From: Bosea sp. (in: a-proteobacteria)
GTDB lineage: Bacteria; Pseudomonadota; Alphaproteobacteria; Rhizobiales; Beijerinckiaceae
Assembly (NCBI RefSeq): GCF_023953965.1
Contig: NZ_JAMLIX010000002.1
Coordinates: 558,001 to 622,000 of the forward strand
Reading direction: 5' to 3'
DNA length: 64,000 nt
Positions 8,876 to 17,468 of this stretch are shown one piece after another. Numbering within the stretch: the stretch's first letter is position 1; every line of letters starts with the position of its first letter. Both the position numbers and the translations under genes were made by a program. Under the pieces are notes generated by a model. The model did no database searches and had not been told where the DNA came from. It saw only the letters and a program-made list of their open reading frames with translations.

Positions 8876-9934
8876 ATGACAAGACCGGTTACAATCGCGC
8901 TCGATGCGATGGGCGGGGATCACGGCCCCGCCATCGTCATCCCCGGCGCAGCCCTGATGCTGGAACGCCGCCCGGATGCGCGCTTCGTGATCTTCGGCGA
9001 CGAGGCGCAGGTCGTGCCGCTGATCGACCAGCATCCCAAGCTCAGGACGGTGACGACCTTCCACCACACCGAGGTCTCGGTGAAGATGGACGACAAGCCG
9101 AGCCAGGCGCTGCGCTACGGCCGCTACAAATCGTCGATGTGGCGGGCGATCGACGCGACCAAGACCGGCGAGGCGGACGTCACCGTCTCGGCCGGCAACA
9201 CCGGCGCGTTGATGGCGATGTCGAAATTCTGCCTGAAGTCGATGGCGCAGGTCGACCGGCCGGCGATCGCCTGCCTGTGGCCGACGGCGCGCGGCGAGAG
9301 CATCGTGCTCGATGTCGGCGCCACCATCGGGGCGGACGCCCGCCACCTCGTCGACCTCGCGGTGATGGGCGCGGCGATGGCCCGCGTCGTGCTCGATCTC
9401 GACCGGCCGACGGTCGGCCTGCTCAATGTCGGCGTCGAGGAGATCAAGGGCGTCGAGGCGGTGAAGGAAGCCGGCCGCATCCTGCGCGAGAGCGACCTGC
9501 CGCATCTGGCCTATCACGGCTTCGTCGAGGGCGACGACCTCGGCAAGGGCACGGTCGACGTCGTGGTGACCGAGGGCTTCACCGGCAACATCGCGCTCAA
9601 GACCGCCGAGGGAACCGCCCGCCAGATCGCGGATTTCCTGCGTGCGGCGATGGGCCGCTCGCTGATGGCGCGGATCGGCTATGTCTTCGCCCGCGGCGCC
9701 TTCGCGGCGCTGAAGGAGAAGCTCGATCCGCGCAAGTCGAACGGCGGCGTCTTCCTCGGGCTCGAAGGCATCGTCATCAAGAGCCATGGCGGCACGGATG
9801 CGATCGGCTTCGCCAGCGCCGTCGAACTCGGCTATGAGATGGCGCGCGAGGACCTGATGGCGAAGGTCCGCGAGATGGTCGCCGCGAGCACGCGCCCGGA
9901 ACTCACGGCGGCCGCGCCCGCCGAGGCCGAATAG
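8876..9934 (+). CDS. plsX: Phosphate acyltransferase PlsX
   Basis: A 352-residue PlsX, which makes acyl-phosphate from acyl-ACP for phospholipid synthesis. It begins with the hallmark VTIALDAMGGDHGP, has VSAGNTGALMAMSKF in the middle, and ends with GGVFLGLEGIVIKSHGGTDA. Length is normal. It sits 12 bases before fabH, and plsX-fabH-ihfA-merR is a conserved block in Alphaproteobacteria. Confidence 0.95.
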   Translation: MTRPVTIALDAMGGDHGPAIVIPGAALMLERRPDARFVIFGDEAQVVPLIDQHPKLRTVTTFHHTEVSVKMDDKPSQALRYGRYKSSMWRAIDATKTGEADVTVSAGNTGALMAMSKFCLKSMAQVDRPAIACLWPTARGESIVLDVGATIGADARHLVDLAVMGAAMARVVLDLDRPTVGLLNVGVEEIKGVEAVKEAGRILRESDLPHLAYHGFVEGDDLGKGTVDVVVTEGFTGNIALKTAEGTARQIADFLRAAMGRSLMARIGYVFARGAFAALKEKLDPRKSNGGVFLGLEGIVIKSHGGTDAIGFASAVELGYEMAREDLMAKVREMVAASTRPELTAAAPAEAE

Positions 9935-9946
9935 GGAACGATCTTC

Positions 9947-10924
9947 TTGTCCATCCTGCGCTCTCAAGTCGTCGGCTGCGGCTCCTACCTGCCCGCCCGA
10001 ATCGTCACCAATGCCGAGCTCGCCGCCCGCATCGACACCAGCGACGAGTGGATCGTCCAGCGCACCGGCATCCGCCAGCGCCATGTCGCGGCCGATGACG
10101 AGCCGACCTCGGCGGTCGGCCTCAAGGCGGCTGAGGCGGCGATCGCGGACGCCGGCATCGATCCCGCCGAGATCGACCTGATCATCGTCGCGACCGCGAC
10201 GCCGGACTACACCTTTCCCGCGACCGCGACGCAGATCCAGGCGGCGCTCGGCATCACCGGCGGCGCCGCCTTCGACATGCAGGCGGTCTGCTCCGGCTTC
10301 GTCTTCGCCCTGGCGACGGCCGACAAGTTCCTCGCCACCGGCAGCGCCCGCGTGGCCCTGGTGATCGGCGCCGAGACCTTCTCGCGCATCCTCGACTGGG
10401 AGGACCGCACGACCTGCGTGCTGTTCGGCGACGGGGCCGGCGCCGTGGTGCTGAAGGCCGTGCCGGGGGAGGGGACGCTCGCCGATCGCGGCGTGCTCGC
10501 CACCCATATCCGCTCGGACGGGCGCTACCGGGACAAGCTCTATGTCGATGGCGGCGCCGGCTCGACCAGGACGGTCGGCCATCTGCGCATGGAGGGCAAG
10601 GAGGTCTTCCGCCACGCCGTCACCAATCTGGCCGACACGGTGCGCCACACCTTCGAGGAGACGGGGCTGACCGGCGCCGACATCGACTGGTTCGTGCCGC
10701 ACCAGGCCAACCGCCGCATCATCGACGCCACCGCCGACAAGCTCGGCATCGACCGCGGCCATGTCGTGGTCACGGTCGAGCGCCACGGCAACACCTCGGC
10801 CGCCTCGATTCCGCTGGCGCTGGCGGAAGCCCATGCCGACGGGCGCATCAAGCGCGGCCAGCTCGTCCTGATCGAGGCGATGGGCGGCGGCTTCACCTGG
10901 GGCTCGGCCCTGATCCGCTGGTGA
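9947..10924 (+). CDS. fabH: 3-oxoacyl-ACP synthase III (FabH)
   Basis: A 325-residue beta-ketoacyl-ACP synthase III that starts fatty acid synthesis from acetyl-CoA and malonyl-ACP. The catalytic Cys is in AFDMQAVCSGFVFAL, the His in WFVPHQANRRI and the Asn in VERHGNTSAASIP. The C-terminus GGGFTWGSALIRW is typical. Translation appears to start at a TTG (9947), with AGGGAACG upstream (9933-9940); no in-frame ATG near this position fits the family N-terminus. Confidence 0.95.
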   Translation: MSILRSQVVGCGSYLPARIVTNAELAARIDTSDEWIVQRTGIRQRHVAADDEPTSAVGLKAAEAAIADAGIDPAEIDLIIVATATPDYTFPATATQIQAALGITGGAAFDMQAVCSGFVFALATADKFLATGSARVALVIGAETFSRILDWEDRTTCVLFGDGAGAVVLKAVPGEGTLADRGVLATHIRSDGRYRDKLYVDGGAGSTRTVGHLRMEGKEVFRHAVTNLADTVRHTFEETGLTGADIDWFVPHQANRRIIDATADKLGIDRGHVVVTVERHGNTSAASIPLALAEAHADGRIKRGQLVLIEAMGGGFTWGSALIRW

Positions 10925-11090
10925 GGCGGCGGTTTCTTGACGTCGAAATGACCGTGGTCGATCGTCAATTCGGATCGAATCCGCCCTGAAGGATTGACCC
11001 CTGCGGCGGGGGCGCCTAGCGTCCGCCGTCCGTAATGGCGAAGGGCCGGCGGTTTCCGCCGCCGCCCACAATACGCCTTGGAGGCTATGA

Positions 11091-11405
11091 ATGGCGGGGC
11101 AAACGGTCACTCGCGCGGATCTGTGCGAGGCTGTCTACCAGAAGATCGGGCTGTCGCGGACGGAGTCGTCGAAGCTCGTCGAGGCGGTGCTCGACGAGAT
11201 CTGCGATGCGGTCGCGCGCGGCGAGAATGTGAAGCTGTCCTCGTTCGGCTCTTTCGTCGTGCGAGACAAAGGCGAGCGAATCGGGCGTAATCCGAAGACG
11301 GGAGTCGAGGTGCCGATCGAACCGCGTCGCGTGATGGTGTTCAAGCCCTCGAATGTGATGAAGGCCCGCATCAACGGGCAGAGTGGCGAGGGTGAGACTG
11401 AGTGA
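11091..11405 (+). CDS. ihfA: Integration host factor alpha subunit
   Basis: A 104-residue IHF alpha subunit, a DNA-bending nucleoid protein that pairs with IHF-beta. The HU/IHF core shows RADLCEAVYQKIGLSRTES, VKLSSFGSFVVRDK, the DNA-minor-groove arm RIGRNPKTGVEVPI, and RRVMVFKPSNVMKARING. GGAGG lies 5 bases before the ATG. A weak promoter candidate (TTGACC, 17-base spacer, TAGCGT) lies at 10994-11022. The stop overlaps the GTG start of the downstream merR gene. Confidence 0.95.
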   Translation: MAGQTVTRADLCEAVYQKIGLSRTESSKLVEAVLDEICDAVARGENVKLSSFGSFVVRDKGERIGRNPKTGVEVPIEPRRVMVFKPSNVMKARINGQSGEGETE

Positions 11406-11929
11406 ATCTGGAGTTCCACGCCGGCGATACCGAGGCCGAATTGGACACCAAGAGCCCAGATGCCTTCCGAACCATCAGCGAGGTCGCCGAAGACCTCGAC
11501 ATCCCCCAGCATGTGCTGCGTTTCTGGGAAACCCGCTTCAACCAGATCAAGCCGCTGAAGCGCGGCGGCGGGCGCCGCTACTACCGCCCCGACGATGTTG
11601 CCCTGCTCAAGGGCATCAGGCGCCTGCTCTACGGCGAAGGCTATACGATCAAGGGCCTCCAGCGCATCCTGAAGGAGCAGGGGCCGCGCCATGTCCAGGC
11701 GATCGGCCGGGGCGCGCCGATCGGCGCGGCTCCGGCGGCCGGGCCCCGCGACGCGGCGATCGGGCCGGGCGCCCCCCCCGAGGCCGGCGCCGAGCGGCAG
11801 GCGCATGGCCGGCCGCCCGTCCCCGAAGGGCTCGACGACGTCTCCGTCCTGACGGCGGTGCTGAAGGAGCTCGGCGAGTGCCGGCGCATCCTCGAGCAGG
11901 CCCTGCAGCCGGCGTCCGACGCGGTCTGA
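11402..11929 (+). CDS. MerR family transcriptional regulator
   Basis: A 175-residue MerR-type regulator starting at a GTG that overlaps the ihfA stop (GTGA). The N-terminal winged helix is clear: FRTISEVAEDLDIPQHVLRF, then WETRF and GGGRRYYRPDDVALL. It lacks the typical metal-binding cysteines. The C-terminal ~80 residues are Ala/Pro/Gly-rich and low complexity, ending in a short helix. The ihfA-merR pair is conserved in Rhizobiales, but the target genes are not known. Confidence 0.9.
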   Translation: MNLEFHAGDTEAELDTKSPDAFRTISEVAEDLDIPQHVLRFWETRFNQIKPLKRGGGRRYYRPDDVALLKGIRRLLYGEGYTIKGLQRILKEQGPRHVQAIGRGAPIGAAPAAGPRDAAIGPGAPPEAGAERQAHGRPPVPEGLDDVSVLTAVLKELGECRRILEQALQPASDAV

Positions 11930-11989
11930 TCGAGGCTTGCGGCTGCGCCCGGTCCGGTGCTGAAACAAGGAGGCGATCCGCCTTCGGGG

Positions 11990-12038
11990 CCGGGGACGAC
12001 CCCGGACATCCTTCCTCAAGTCGCGCGGACGACCGCGC
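11990..12038 (+). promoter_or_regulatory. Guanidine-II (mini-ykkC) riboswitch
   Basis: Two perfect 6-bp hairpins both carry the ACGA tetraloop that defines this riboswitch class (ACGR). They are CCGGGG-ACGA-CCCCGG at 11990-12005 and GCGCGG-ACGA-CCGCGC at 12023-12038, separated by 17 bases. The second ends 10 bases before the GGAG ribosome-binding site (12049-12052) of sugE, as expected for control of translation. Guanidinium binding at the loop-loop interface is known for the class; the gene that follows belongs to the family of guanidinium exporters. Confidence 0.88.
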
Positions 12039-12059
12039 CCATCGTCGCGGAGTGCCGGC

Positions 12060-12377
12060 ATGGCCTGGTTCTATCTGTTCATTGCGGGTTTGTTCGAGGT
12101 CGGCTGGGCCATCGGCCTGAAATACACGCATGGCTTCACCCGTCTCGTCCCGACGCTTTTCACCCTCGCCAGCATGGTCGTCAGCCTCGGCCTGCTCGGG
12201 CTTGCCCTGAAGGCGCTGCCGGTCGGCACCGCCTATGCGATCTGGACCGGCATCGGCACGATCGGGACGGCGATCCTCGGCATCGCCCTCTTGGGCGAGC
12301 CGGCGGGCGCGTTGCGGCTCGCCTGCATCGGCCTGATCGTCGCCGGCATCGTCGGGCTCAAGCTGGTCTCGCCCTGA
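12060..12377 (+). CDS. sugE: SMR-family guanidinium exporter SugE/Gdx
   Basis: A 105-residue small multidrug resistance protein with four membrane segments. Residue 13 (Glu in LFEVGWAIGLKYTHGFTR) is the conserved ion-coupling glutamate. The WAIGLKYTHGFTR stretch marks the SugE/Gdx branch rather than EmrE, and LPVGTAYAIWTGIGTIGTA is the dimer-interface segment. Known SugE/Gdx proteins export guanidinium as dimers. The guanidine-II riboswitch upstream supports this substrate here. A small reverse gene overlaps its last 20 bases. Confidence 0.93.
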   Translation: MAWFYLFIAGLFEVGWAIGLKYTHGFTRLVPTLFTLASMVVSLGLLGLALKALPVGTAYAIWTGIGTIGTAILGIALLGEPAGALRLACIGLIVAGIVGLKLVSP

Positions 12378-12555
12378 GCGCCGGATTCAGCTCCGGCGCC
12401 AGGATTGCGGCCAGTAGCCCCCGCGCTCCAGCAGCACGATCGACGATGATCGCCAGCGTGACCGCGATGGTCGTCAGCTTCGCGTTCCAGGGCACGCCGC
12501 GGCCGATCAGCCAGATCAGGCTGAGGCCGATGAGCAGGGGGACGAGGATCTCCAT
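12358..12555 (-). CDS. Small membrane protein, function unknown
   Basis: A 65-residue frame beginning MEILVPLLIGLSLIWLIGRG with one strong hydrophobic segment, and a second weaker one around residues 26-52. No family recognised. It overlaps the 3' end of sugE on the opposite strand and has no clear ribosome-binding site, so it could be spurious. Its amphipathic-hydrophobic make-up resembles small membrane proteins of the group. Confidence 0.45.
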   Translation of the reverse strand: MEILVPLLIGLSLIWLIGRGVPWNAKLTTIAVTLAIIVDRAAGARGLLAAILAPELNPALRARPA

Positions 12556-12639
12556 CGCGGCAGCTTAGGGCATCGGGCCGGAATGTGGAGTCCGCTTTCC
12601 GGAACGATCCGATGCTGCAACAAAAACGCGGGACGCGCC

Positions 12640-12882
12640 CTATGCCTGCGCCGGCATGGCGCCGACCGGGTCGGCGACGACGAGGCGGCGGGTCCTGCCG
12701 GCCTGCTCGGCCATCAGCGCCTGGTCGACCCGGCGGCGATATTCGGCCCAGGAACCGAGCACGAGGCCGCAATGGGCGCAGGAGACGACGCTCGCATCCC
12801 CGAGCGCCTGCGGGATCGAGACGCCCGGCGAGCCGCAATCCTCGCAATGGAACCAGTCTTGTCTCAACGTGATACCGCCCAT
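12640..12882 (-). CDS. Small zinc-ribbon protein
   Basis: An 80-residue protein starting MGGITLRQDWFHCEDCGSPG, with two CxxC knuckles (CEDC and CAHC) about 25 residues apart. This is the layout of a zinc ribbon. The remainder is a helical, basic segment (SWAEYRRRVDQALMAEQAGR). It looks like a conserved hypothetical protein. An in-frame ATG at 12924 would add 14 low-quality residues. The role could be nucleic-acid or protein binding but is not known. Confidence 0.7.
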   Translation of the reverse strand: MGGITLRQDWFHCEDCGSPGVSIPQALGDASVVSCAHCGLVLGSWAEYRRRVDQALMAEQAGRTRRLVVADPVGAMPAQA

Positions 12883-12943
12883 GCCGTCATCGCCGCGACG
12901 GCGATCGCCGTGCCGCGCCGGCATGAAGGGGTATCGCAGATGA

Positions 12944-13159
12944 CTATTGGCTGAACGGGCGCTGGCGCGTCACCGGCGGATCGGCGGCCGGCGCCGCCTC
13001 GCGGCGATCATGCCGCGAGGGCTGTCCGGCCTCGTCGCCGGCCGAAGCCACCAGGCGCAGCAGGAGGCGCTCGGCGGAAACGAGCTCCTTCCGCTGGGCG
13101 GCCGCGCGGCGAATCTGGGCGCGGCGCGCGATGAGCGACATCTGATGCGTATGTTTCAT
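12944..13159 (-). CDS. Hypothetical basic protein
   Basis: A possible 71-residue frame starting MKHTHQMSLIARRAQIRRAA, with a basic helical N-terminal half and a low-complexity polar tail. No family recognised. It lies upstream of the zinc-ribbon gene in the same direction. In-frame upstream codons to 13267 exist but do not look protein-like. Low confidence. Confidence 0.3.
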   Translation of the reverse strand: MKHTHQMSLIARRAQIRRAAAQRKELVSAERLLLRLVASAGDEAGQPSRHDRREAAPAADPPVTRQRPFSQ

Positions 13160-13328
13160 GACATGACGACCCGGCACTGAGCCGTCATCATTCCCGCATC
13201 GCGTGGGGCGGCGCACCCCCCCATTTGGGAGGTGTCCGCTTCGTGCGAGGCTTGCCGGCACGATCATGCGCGCGATCGCATCGAAGCGGATTGCATCTGC
13301 GCCGTCGCGCCACTATAAGCCGAGCCGT

Positions 13329-13406
13329 CGGAGCGTAGCGCAGCCCGGTTAGCGCACTTGTCTGGGGGACAAGGGGTCGGAGGTTCAAATCCTCTCGCTC
13401 CGACCA
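13329..13406 (+). tRNA. tRNA-Pro (anticodon GGG)
   Basis: A complete cloverleaf. The acceptor stem is CGGAGCG with CGCTCCG, and the anticodon arm is CTTGT-CTGGGGG-ACAAG, giving anticodon GGG. The T arm is GGAGG-TTCAAAT-CCTCT. The 3' end ACCA is encoded. No integrase gene adjoins it. Confidence 0.97.
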
Positions 13407-13562
13407 TTCCAATCCTGAAAATGCGATGCGCTGCCCGTTCCCGTCGCGGATCGGCCGCGGTGCCGCCAATTTACCATCGCTCGAGCTAGTCGTTGCGCCG
13501 CCGCCGCCATGCGCTCAGTGTCGCCGCCAGGGCCTGGGCAGGCCCGTATGGCGGAGGCGATC

Positions 13563-14381
13563 ATGTCCATGGCGAGCCTTGCGACCGCGGGTGCCGATCT
13601 CGAGCGTCCGGCGAAGGGGCCGGCGGCCGGCTCTCTTGCGGGCTTCTTCGAGGCGATCGAGCCCGGCTGGCATTCGCAATGGGCCTGGGATCACTACGAG
13701 GCGACGATCCTGGGGCTGGCGCATCAGTTCGGCCTGCGCCGCGTCTGCGAGATCGGCGGCGGCCGCGATCCGCTCTTCACGCAGGGCGAGGCCACCCGCA
13801 ACGGCATCGATCTCATCGTCAACGACATCGACGCGCGCGAGCTCGCCTTGACCGGGGGCGGGCTCGAGACCGCGTGCTTCGACATCGCCGGCGATCTGTC
13901 GGAGCCCGATGTCGCGCGCGGCGGCTACGACATGATGGTGTCGCGCATGGTCTTCGAGCATGTCGACGGCGTCGAGCGGGCCTGGGCCAACGTCCATGAG
14001 CTGCTGGCGCCCGGCGGCGTGGCGCTGGCGTTCTTTCCGACGCTGTGGGCGCCGGTCTTCGCGCTGAACCATGTCCTGCCCGAAAAGTTCTCGCGCGCCA
14101 TCGTCCACGCCCTGTTCCCGGCGCGCCGCGACGGCGGCGGCGATCCGAAGTTCCCCGCGCTCTACGACTGGTGCCGCGGCGATCCGGCCCTGCTCGGGCC
14201 GATGCTGAAGCGGGCCGGCTTCGCCGAGATCCACGTCCAGCGCTTCTGGGGCCACGGCTATTTCGACCGCATGCCGGGGCTGAAGCAGGCCGACCACGCC
14301 TTCAACGCGCTCGCCGCCCGGATCGGCTGGAGCCTGGTCACGACCTATGCCTATGTCGTCGTGCGCAAGGGCAGGGGCTAG
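13563..14381 (+). CDS. Class I SAM-dependent methyltransferase
   Basis: A 272-residue methyltransferase of the Methyltransf_11/25 type. The SAM-binding glycine motif is VCEIGGGRDPLF, followed by DLIVNDIDARELAL, the acidic end of strand 2. GGYDMMVSRMVFEHVDGVE is the post-motif region, and ELLAPGGVALAFFPTL is motif III. ATG 13563 follows GGAGG at 5 bases; in-frame starts at 13548 and 13509 are alternatives. It adjoins the exopolysaccharide genes, so a polysaccharide or lipid-linked sugar substrate is possible but not shown. The stop codon lies in the first bases of a palindromic repeat. Confidence 0.85.
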   Translation: MSMASLATAGADLERPAKGPAAGSLAGFFEAIEPGWHSQWAWDHYEATILGLAHQFGLRRVCEIGGGRDPLFTQGEATRNGIDLIVNDIDARELALTGGGLETACFDIAGDLSEPDVARGGYDMMVSRMVFEHVDGVERAWANVHELLAPGGVALAFFPTLWAPVFALNHVLPEKFSRAIVHALFPARRDGGGDPKFPALYDWCRGDPALLGPMLKRAGFAEIHVQRFWGHGYFDRMPGLKQADHAFNALAARIGWSLVTTYAYVVVRKGRG

Positions 14382-14480
14382 ATCATCGCGCGTCCTATCG
14401 GACGCGGTAACGATGATCTATCTCATTGTTAGGTCATCGGATTTTCCGAAAAGTGGATTCCACTTTTCGCATCCGATGCT
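14381..14480 (+). repeat. Composite palindromic intergenic repeat (type B)
   Basis: Two adjacent structures. The first is a nested palindrome with outer arms GATCATCG/CGATGATC and inner arms CGCGTCC/GGACGCG (14381-14418). The second runs from CATCGGAT to ATCCGATG (14435-14480), with an inner GAAAAGTGGA/TTCCACTTTTC palindrome. The second half recurs at 34897-34945. The repeat begins at the methyltransferase stop codon. Confidence 0.75.
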
Positions 14481-14510
14481 CTAGGCATCGTTGACACCTG
14501 CCGCCCCGTT

Positions 14511-14552
14511 GTCATTCCGGGTTCATGCCTTCGGCGCGCCCCGGAATGACAG
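14511..14552 (+). repeat. Palindromic repeat (type A)
   Basis: GTCATTCCGGG pairs with CCCGGAATGAC across a short variable loop. The same arms recur at 24021-24062, 25515-25648 and 60564-60604. This copy holds the last codons and the stop of the minus-strand membrane protein, so its C-terminal LSFRGAPKA is repeat-encoded. Confidence 0.8.
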
Positions 14553-15800
14553 AGGTGGTTCCGGCACGCCCGCGTCCTCCTCCTGCGGCGCCAGCGCCGC
14601 GAGCCCCCAGACGAGGCCCATCATCAGGTAGAGATGGCGCCAGTGGTCGCTGTCGATCTGCAAGCCCTGCAGGATGGTGACGAAGAGCACCGACCAGATC
14701 GCGATGGCGTCGAGCTGGGCCGGCCCCCGCCGGAAGACCAGCCGCCAGCCGACATAGATGGTCGCGGCCATCAGGGCGATCCAGGAAAGCCCGCCGAGCC
14801 AGCCATAGGAGGCGAAGGCGTTGATATAGACGTTGTGCGGGTCGGCCTGGTTGAAATGCCAGCGGAAACGCAGCGGCCCGAAGCCGTTCGGCGCCTCCAG
14901 CAGCATCGGAATGGCGCGCAGCTGGTTGCCGAAGCGGCCGGTGACGCCCTGGTCATAGTCCTGCTCCAGGCTGGCGCGGATCTCGAAGACGGCGCGGACA
15001 TCCTCGAAGGACAGCGCGACGAGAAGCGCCGCGATCACGGCGACGAGCGCCGCGGCCGACATCGCGACGATCCGCGCGCGTGCGGCCGAGCTCGGCGCCA
15101 TCAGGAAGGTCAGCGCGATCATCAGCGCCGTCGAGGCGACGAACACGCCCCAGGCGCCGCGCGAGAAGGTGAAGAACAGCGCCGCAAGCGGGATGCTCAG
15201 CGTCGCAAGGCCACGCAGGATTCCGATCTGCCCGGTCAGGACGCGTTGCAGCACATAGACGATCGGCAAGGCGAGATAGGGGCCGAGCACGTTGGGGTCC
15301 TTGAAGGTGCCGGCGGCACGCCCGTAGAGCGTGAAGATCTCGCCAAGCCCGCCGATGTCGAAATAGCCGAGGATGGCCGCGACGCCCGCGACCCAGGCGG
15401 CGAACAGGTAGCCCTGGCGCAGCGTCTCCAGCCGTCCGGCCGCATCCTGCGACATGATGCCGGCGATGAACACCGCCGTGATCATCAGGTAGACCGAGAC
15501 CGCCGTGAAGCGCACGGCGGCGCTGTCGTCCATCCAGGGAATGAGCGAGACGATGCCGCCGATATTGTAGCCGAGCAGCAGGAGCGCGAGCGGCAGAAGC
15601 TTCTGCGAGAAGCGGATGCCGGTCAGCGTGAAGACGAACAGCACCACGAGGAAGACGATCTCGTAGGGCGAGGGCTCGATCAGGGCAAGCCCGCTCGAGG
15701 CGCCGAGCAGCCACAGCGTGCCGCGCTTGATCGCGGCGTAGGAGACCGCCAGGCGCGGCGCCGGCGCCTCCTGCCGCGGGGTCTCGGCGAGCGCGCTCAA
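14523..15800 (-). CDS. O-antigen ligase/Wzy-type polysaccharide membrane protein
   Basis: A 425-residue polytopic membrane protein with about 10-11 hydrophobic segments and a large periplasmic loop near residues 265-325. That loop contains TGRFGNQLRAIPMLL, RFRWHFNQADPHNVYINAFA and the conserved H-N pair typical of the O-antigen ligase/polymerase (Wzy_C) domain. It is predicted to polymerise or ligate lipid-linked oligosaccharide repeats. Start is a TTG (15800) overlapping the upstream stop (TTGA), indicating translational coupling with the initiating transferase. The C-terminal ~9 residues are encoded by a palindromic repeat, suggesting the native stop was altered by repeat insertion. Confidence 0.85.
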   Translation of the reverse strand: MSALAETPRQEAPAPRLAVSYAAIKRGTLWLLGASSGLALIEPSPYEIVFLVVLFVFTLTGIRFSQKLLPLALLLLGYNIGGIVSLIPWMDDSAAVRFTAVSVYLMITAVFIAGIMSQDAAGRLETLRQGYLFAAWVAGVAAILGYFDIGGLGEIFTLYGRAAGTFKDPNVLGPYLALPIVYVLQRVLTGQIGILRGLATLSIPLAALFFTFSRGAWGVFVASTALMIALTFLMAPSSAARARIVAMSAAALVAVIAALLVALSFEDVRAVFEIRASLEQDYDQGVTGRFGNQLRAIPMLLEAPNGFGPLRFRWHFNQADPHNVYINAFASYGWLGGLSWIALMAATIYVGWRLVFRRGPAQLDAIAIWSVLFVTILQGLQIDSDHWRHLYLMMGLVWGLAALAPQEEDAGVPEPPLSFRGAPKA

Positions 15801-17347
15801 TAGGCGTTCTCGTTCTTGGTGAGCAGCGAGAACGGCGTCTTCAGCAGGATGTAGAGGTCGAACAGCACCGACCAGTTCTCGATGTAGTAGAGGTCGTGCT
15901 CGACGCGCCGCTGGATCTTGTCCTCGGTATCGGTCTCGCCGCGCCAGCCGTTGATCTGGGCCCAGCCGGTGATGCCGGGCTTGACCTTGTGGCGGGCGAA
16001 ATAGCCGTCCACCACCTGCTCGTAGGCGCGGTCCGACGCCTTGGCGTGGATCGCGTGCGGCCGCGGGCCGACCAGCGAGAGGTTGCCCTTGAAGACGACG
16101 TTGAGGAGCTGCGGCAATTCGTCGATCGAGGTCTTGCGGATGAAGCGGCCGACGCGCGTCACGCGCGGATCGTCCTTGGTGACCTGCTTGGCGGCATTGT
16201 GGTCCGCCATGTCGTTGCGCAGCGAGCGGAACTTGAAGATGTCGACGGTCTCGTTGTTGAAGCCGTAGCGTTTCTGGCGGAAGAACACCGGCCCGGGCGA
16301 ATCGAGCTTGATCGCGACCGCGGTCGCCAGCATCACCGGCGAGAGCGCGATCAGGGCGAGCGTGCCGGCGACCTTGTCGAACGCCCATTTGACCACGATG
16401 TCCCAATCCGCGATCGGCCGGTCGAAGACGTCGAGCACCGGCACGGCGCCGAAATAGGAATAGGAGCGTGGCCTCAGGCGCAGCTTCGACATATGCGCCG
16501 AGAGGCGGATGTCGATCGGCAGCACCCAGAGCTTGCGCAGCATGGTAAGCAGCCGCGCCTCGGCCGAGATCGGCATGGTGAAGATCACGAGGTCGAGCTT
16601 GGTGCGGCGCGCGAACTCGACGAGGTCGTCGATTGTGCCGAGCTTGGGATAGCCGGCGACGAGATCGGGCGAGCGCTCGTCGTTGCGGTCGTCGAACACG
16701 CCGCAGATGCGAAGCCCCGTGTTCTTCTGGCTTTCGAGCGCCCGGATCAGCGCCTCGCCCGCCTCGGCGCCGCCGACGATCGCGGTGCGCCGCTCCAGCC
16801 GGCCGGTGCGGGTGAGGTGGCGCACGCCCGCCGCCATGGCGACGCGCCCGGTCAGCAGCGCGCCCGTGCCGGCGAGGTAGAAGCCGATCAGCCAGATGCG
16901 CGAGACCTGGTCGCCGATCTTCAGGAAGAAGAAGGCCGCGAGCGCGACCAGGAACAGCATGGTCCAGCCGGTGACCAGCCTGACCGCGCTGCCGACGAGG
17001 TTGCGCAGCGCGCCGATCGGATAGAGCTGCAGCGTCTGGAAGAGCGCGAGCGATCCCAGCGCCAGCGCCGCGACCATCACCTGATAGGGAAAGGGCTCGA
17101 CCTTGCCGGCCGCGTAGAGCCAGTAGATCAGCCCGCCAGTGCCGAGCACGGCGGCGAGGTCGATGAGCCGGGCCACGCCCTCGATCATCACCGGGGACAG
17201 CGTCGGCTTGACGGGGATCGCCGCGATGCGCTCGGCGAGCGGGTGGAAGCGCCGCGTTCCGGCCGGATCGGCCCCCCCGAACACGGCCGGCGCCGCCGTG
17301 GCGGCCGCGTCCGTCTTCATCATATCGCGGACGTCGAAAGTCCCCAT
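15797..17347 (-). CDS. Undecaprenyl-phosphate sugar phosphotransferase (WcaJ type)
   Basis: A 516-residue polyisoprenyl-phosphate hexose-1-phosphate transferase that starts repeat-unit assembly on the lipid carrier. It has four N-terminal membrane segments and a central CoA-binding-like domain (RTAIVGGAEAGEAL...). A fifth membrane segment (FDKVAGTLALIALSPVMLAT) precedes the catalytic bacterial sugar transferase domain. That domain shows SPGPVFFRQKRYGFNN, FKFRSLRNDM, the DELPQLLNV motif, NLSLVGPRPH and KPGITGWAQINGWRGE. Length and order match WcaJ/ExoY-like family members. The downstream membrane protein overlaps it by 4 bases. Confidence 0.93.
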   Translation of the reverse strand: MGTFDVRDMMKTDAAATAAPAVFGGADPAGTRRFHPLAERIAAIPVKPTLSPVMIEGVARLIDLAAVLGTGGLIYWLYAAGKVEPFPYQVMVAALALGSLALFQTLQLYPIGALRNLVGSAVRLVTGWTMLFLVALAAFFFLKIGDQVSRIWLIGFYLAGTGALLTGRVAMAAGVRHLTRTGRLERRTAIVGGAEAGEALIRALESQKNTGLRICGVFDDRNDERSPDLVAGYPKLGTIDDLVEFARRTKLDLVIFTMPISAEARLLTMLRKLWVLPIDIRLSAHMSKLRLRPRSYSYFGAVPVLDVFDRPIADWDIVVKWAFDKVAGTLALIALSPVMLATAVAIKLDSPGPVFFRQKRYGFNNETVDIFKFRSLRNDMADHNAAKQVTKDDPRVTRVGRFIRKTSIDELPQLLNVVFKGNLSLVGPRPHAIHAKASDRAYEQVVDGYFARHKVKPGITGWAQINGWRGETDTEDKIQRRVEHDLYYIENWSVLFDLYILLKTPFSLLTKNENAY

Positions 17348-17468
17348 GAGCCTGATACCCTCAACCCGGAGCGCTCCGCTACGGCAGGGCGATCCCGGTT
17401 CGGCTCTATCGGAAATTGCTCACGGAAGACTTAACCGGACCGCTCGCTGTTTCGCGTCGGCCGTTCGT

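Noticed and set aside
13329..13406. tRNA-Pro as an island attachment site
   Set aside because: No integrase, no repeated tRNA 3' end nearby, and flanking genes look chromosomal.
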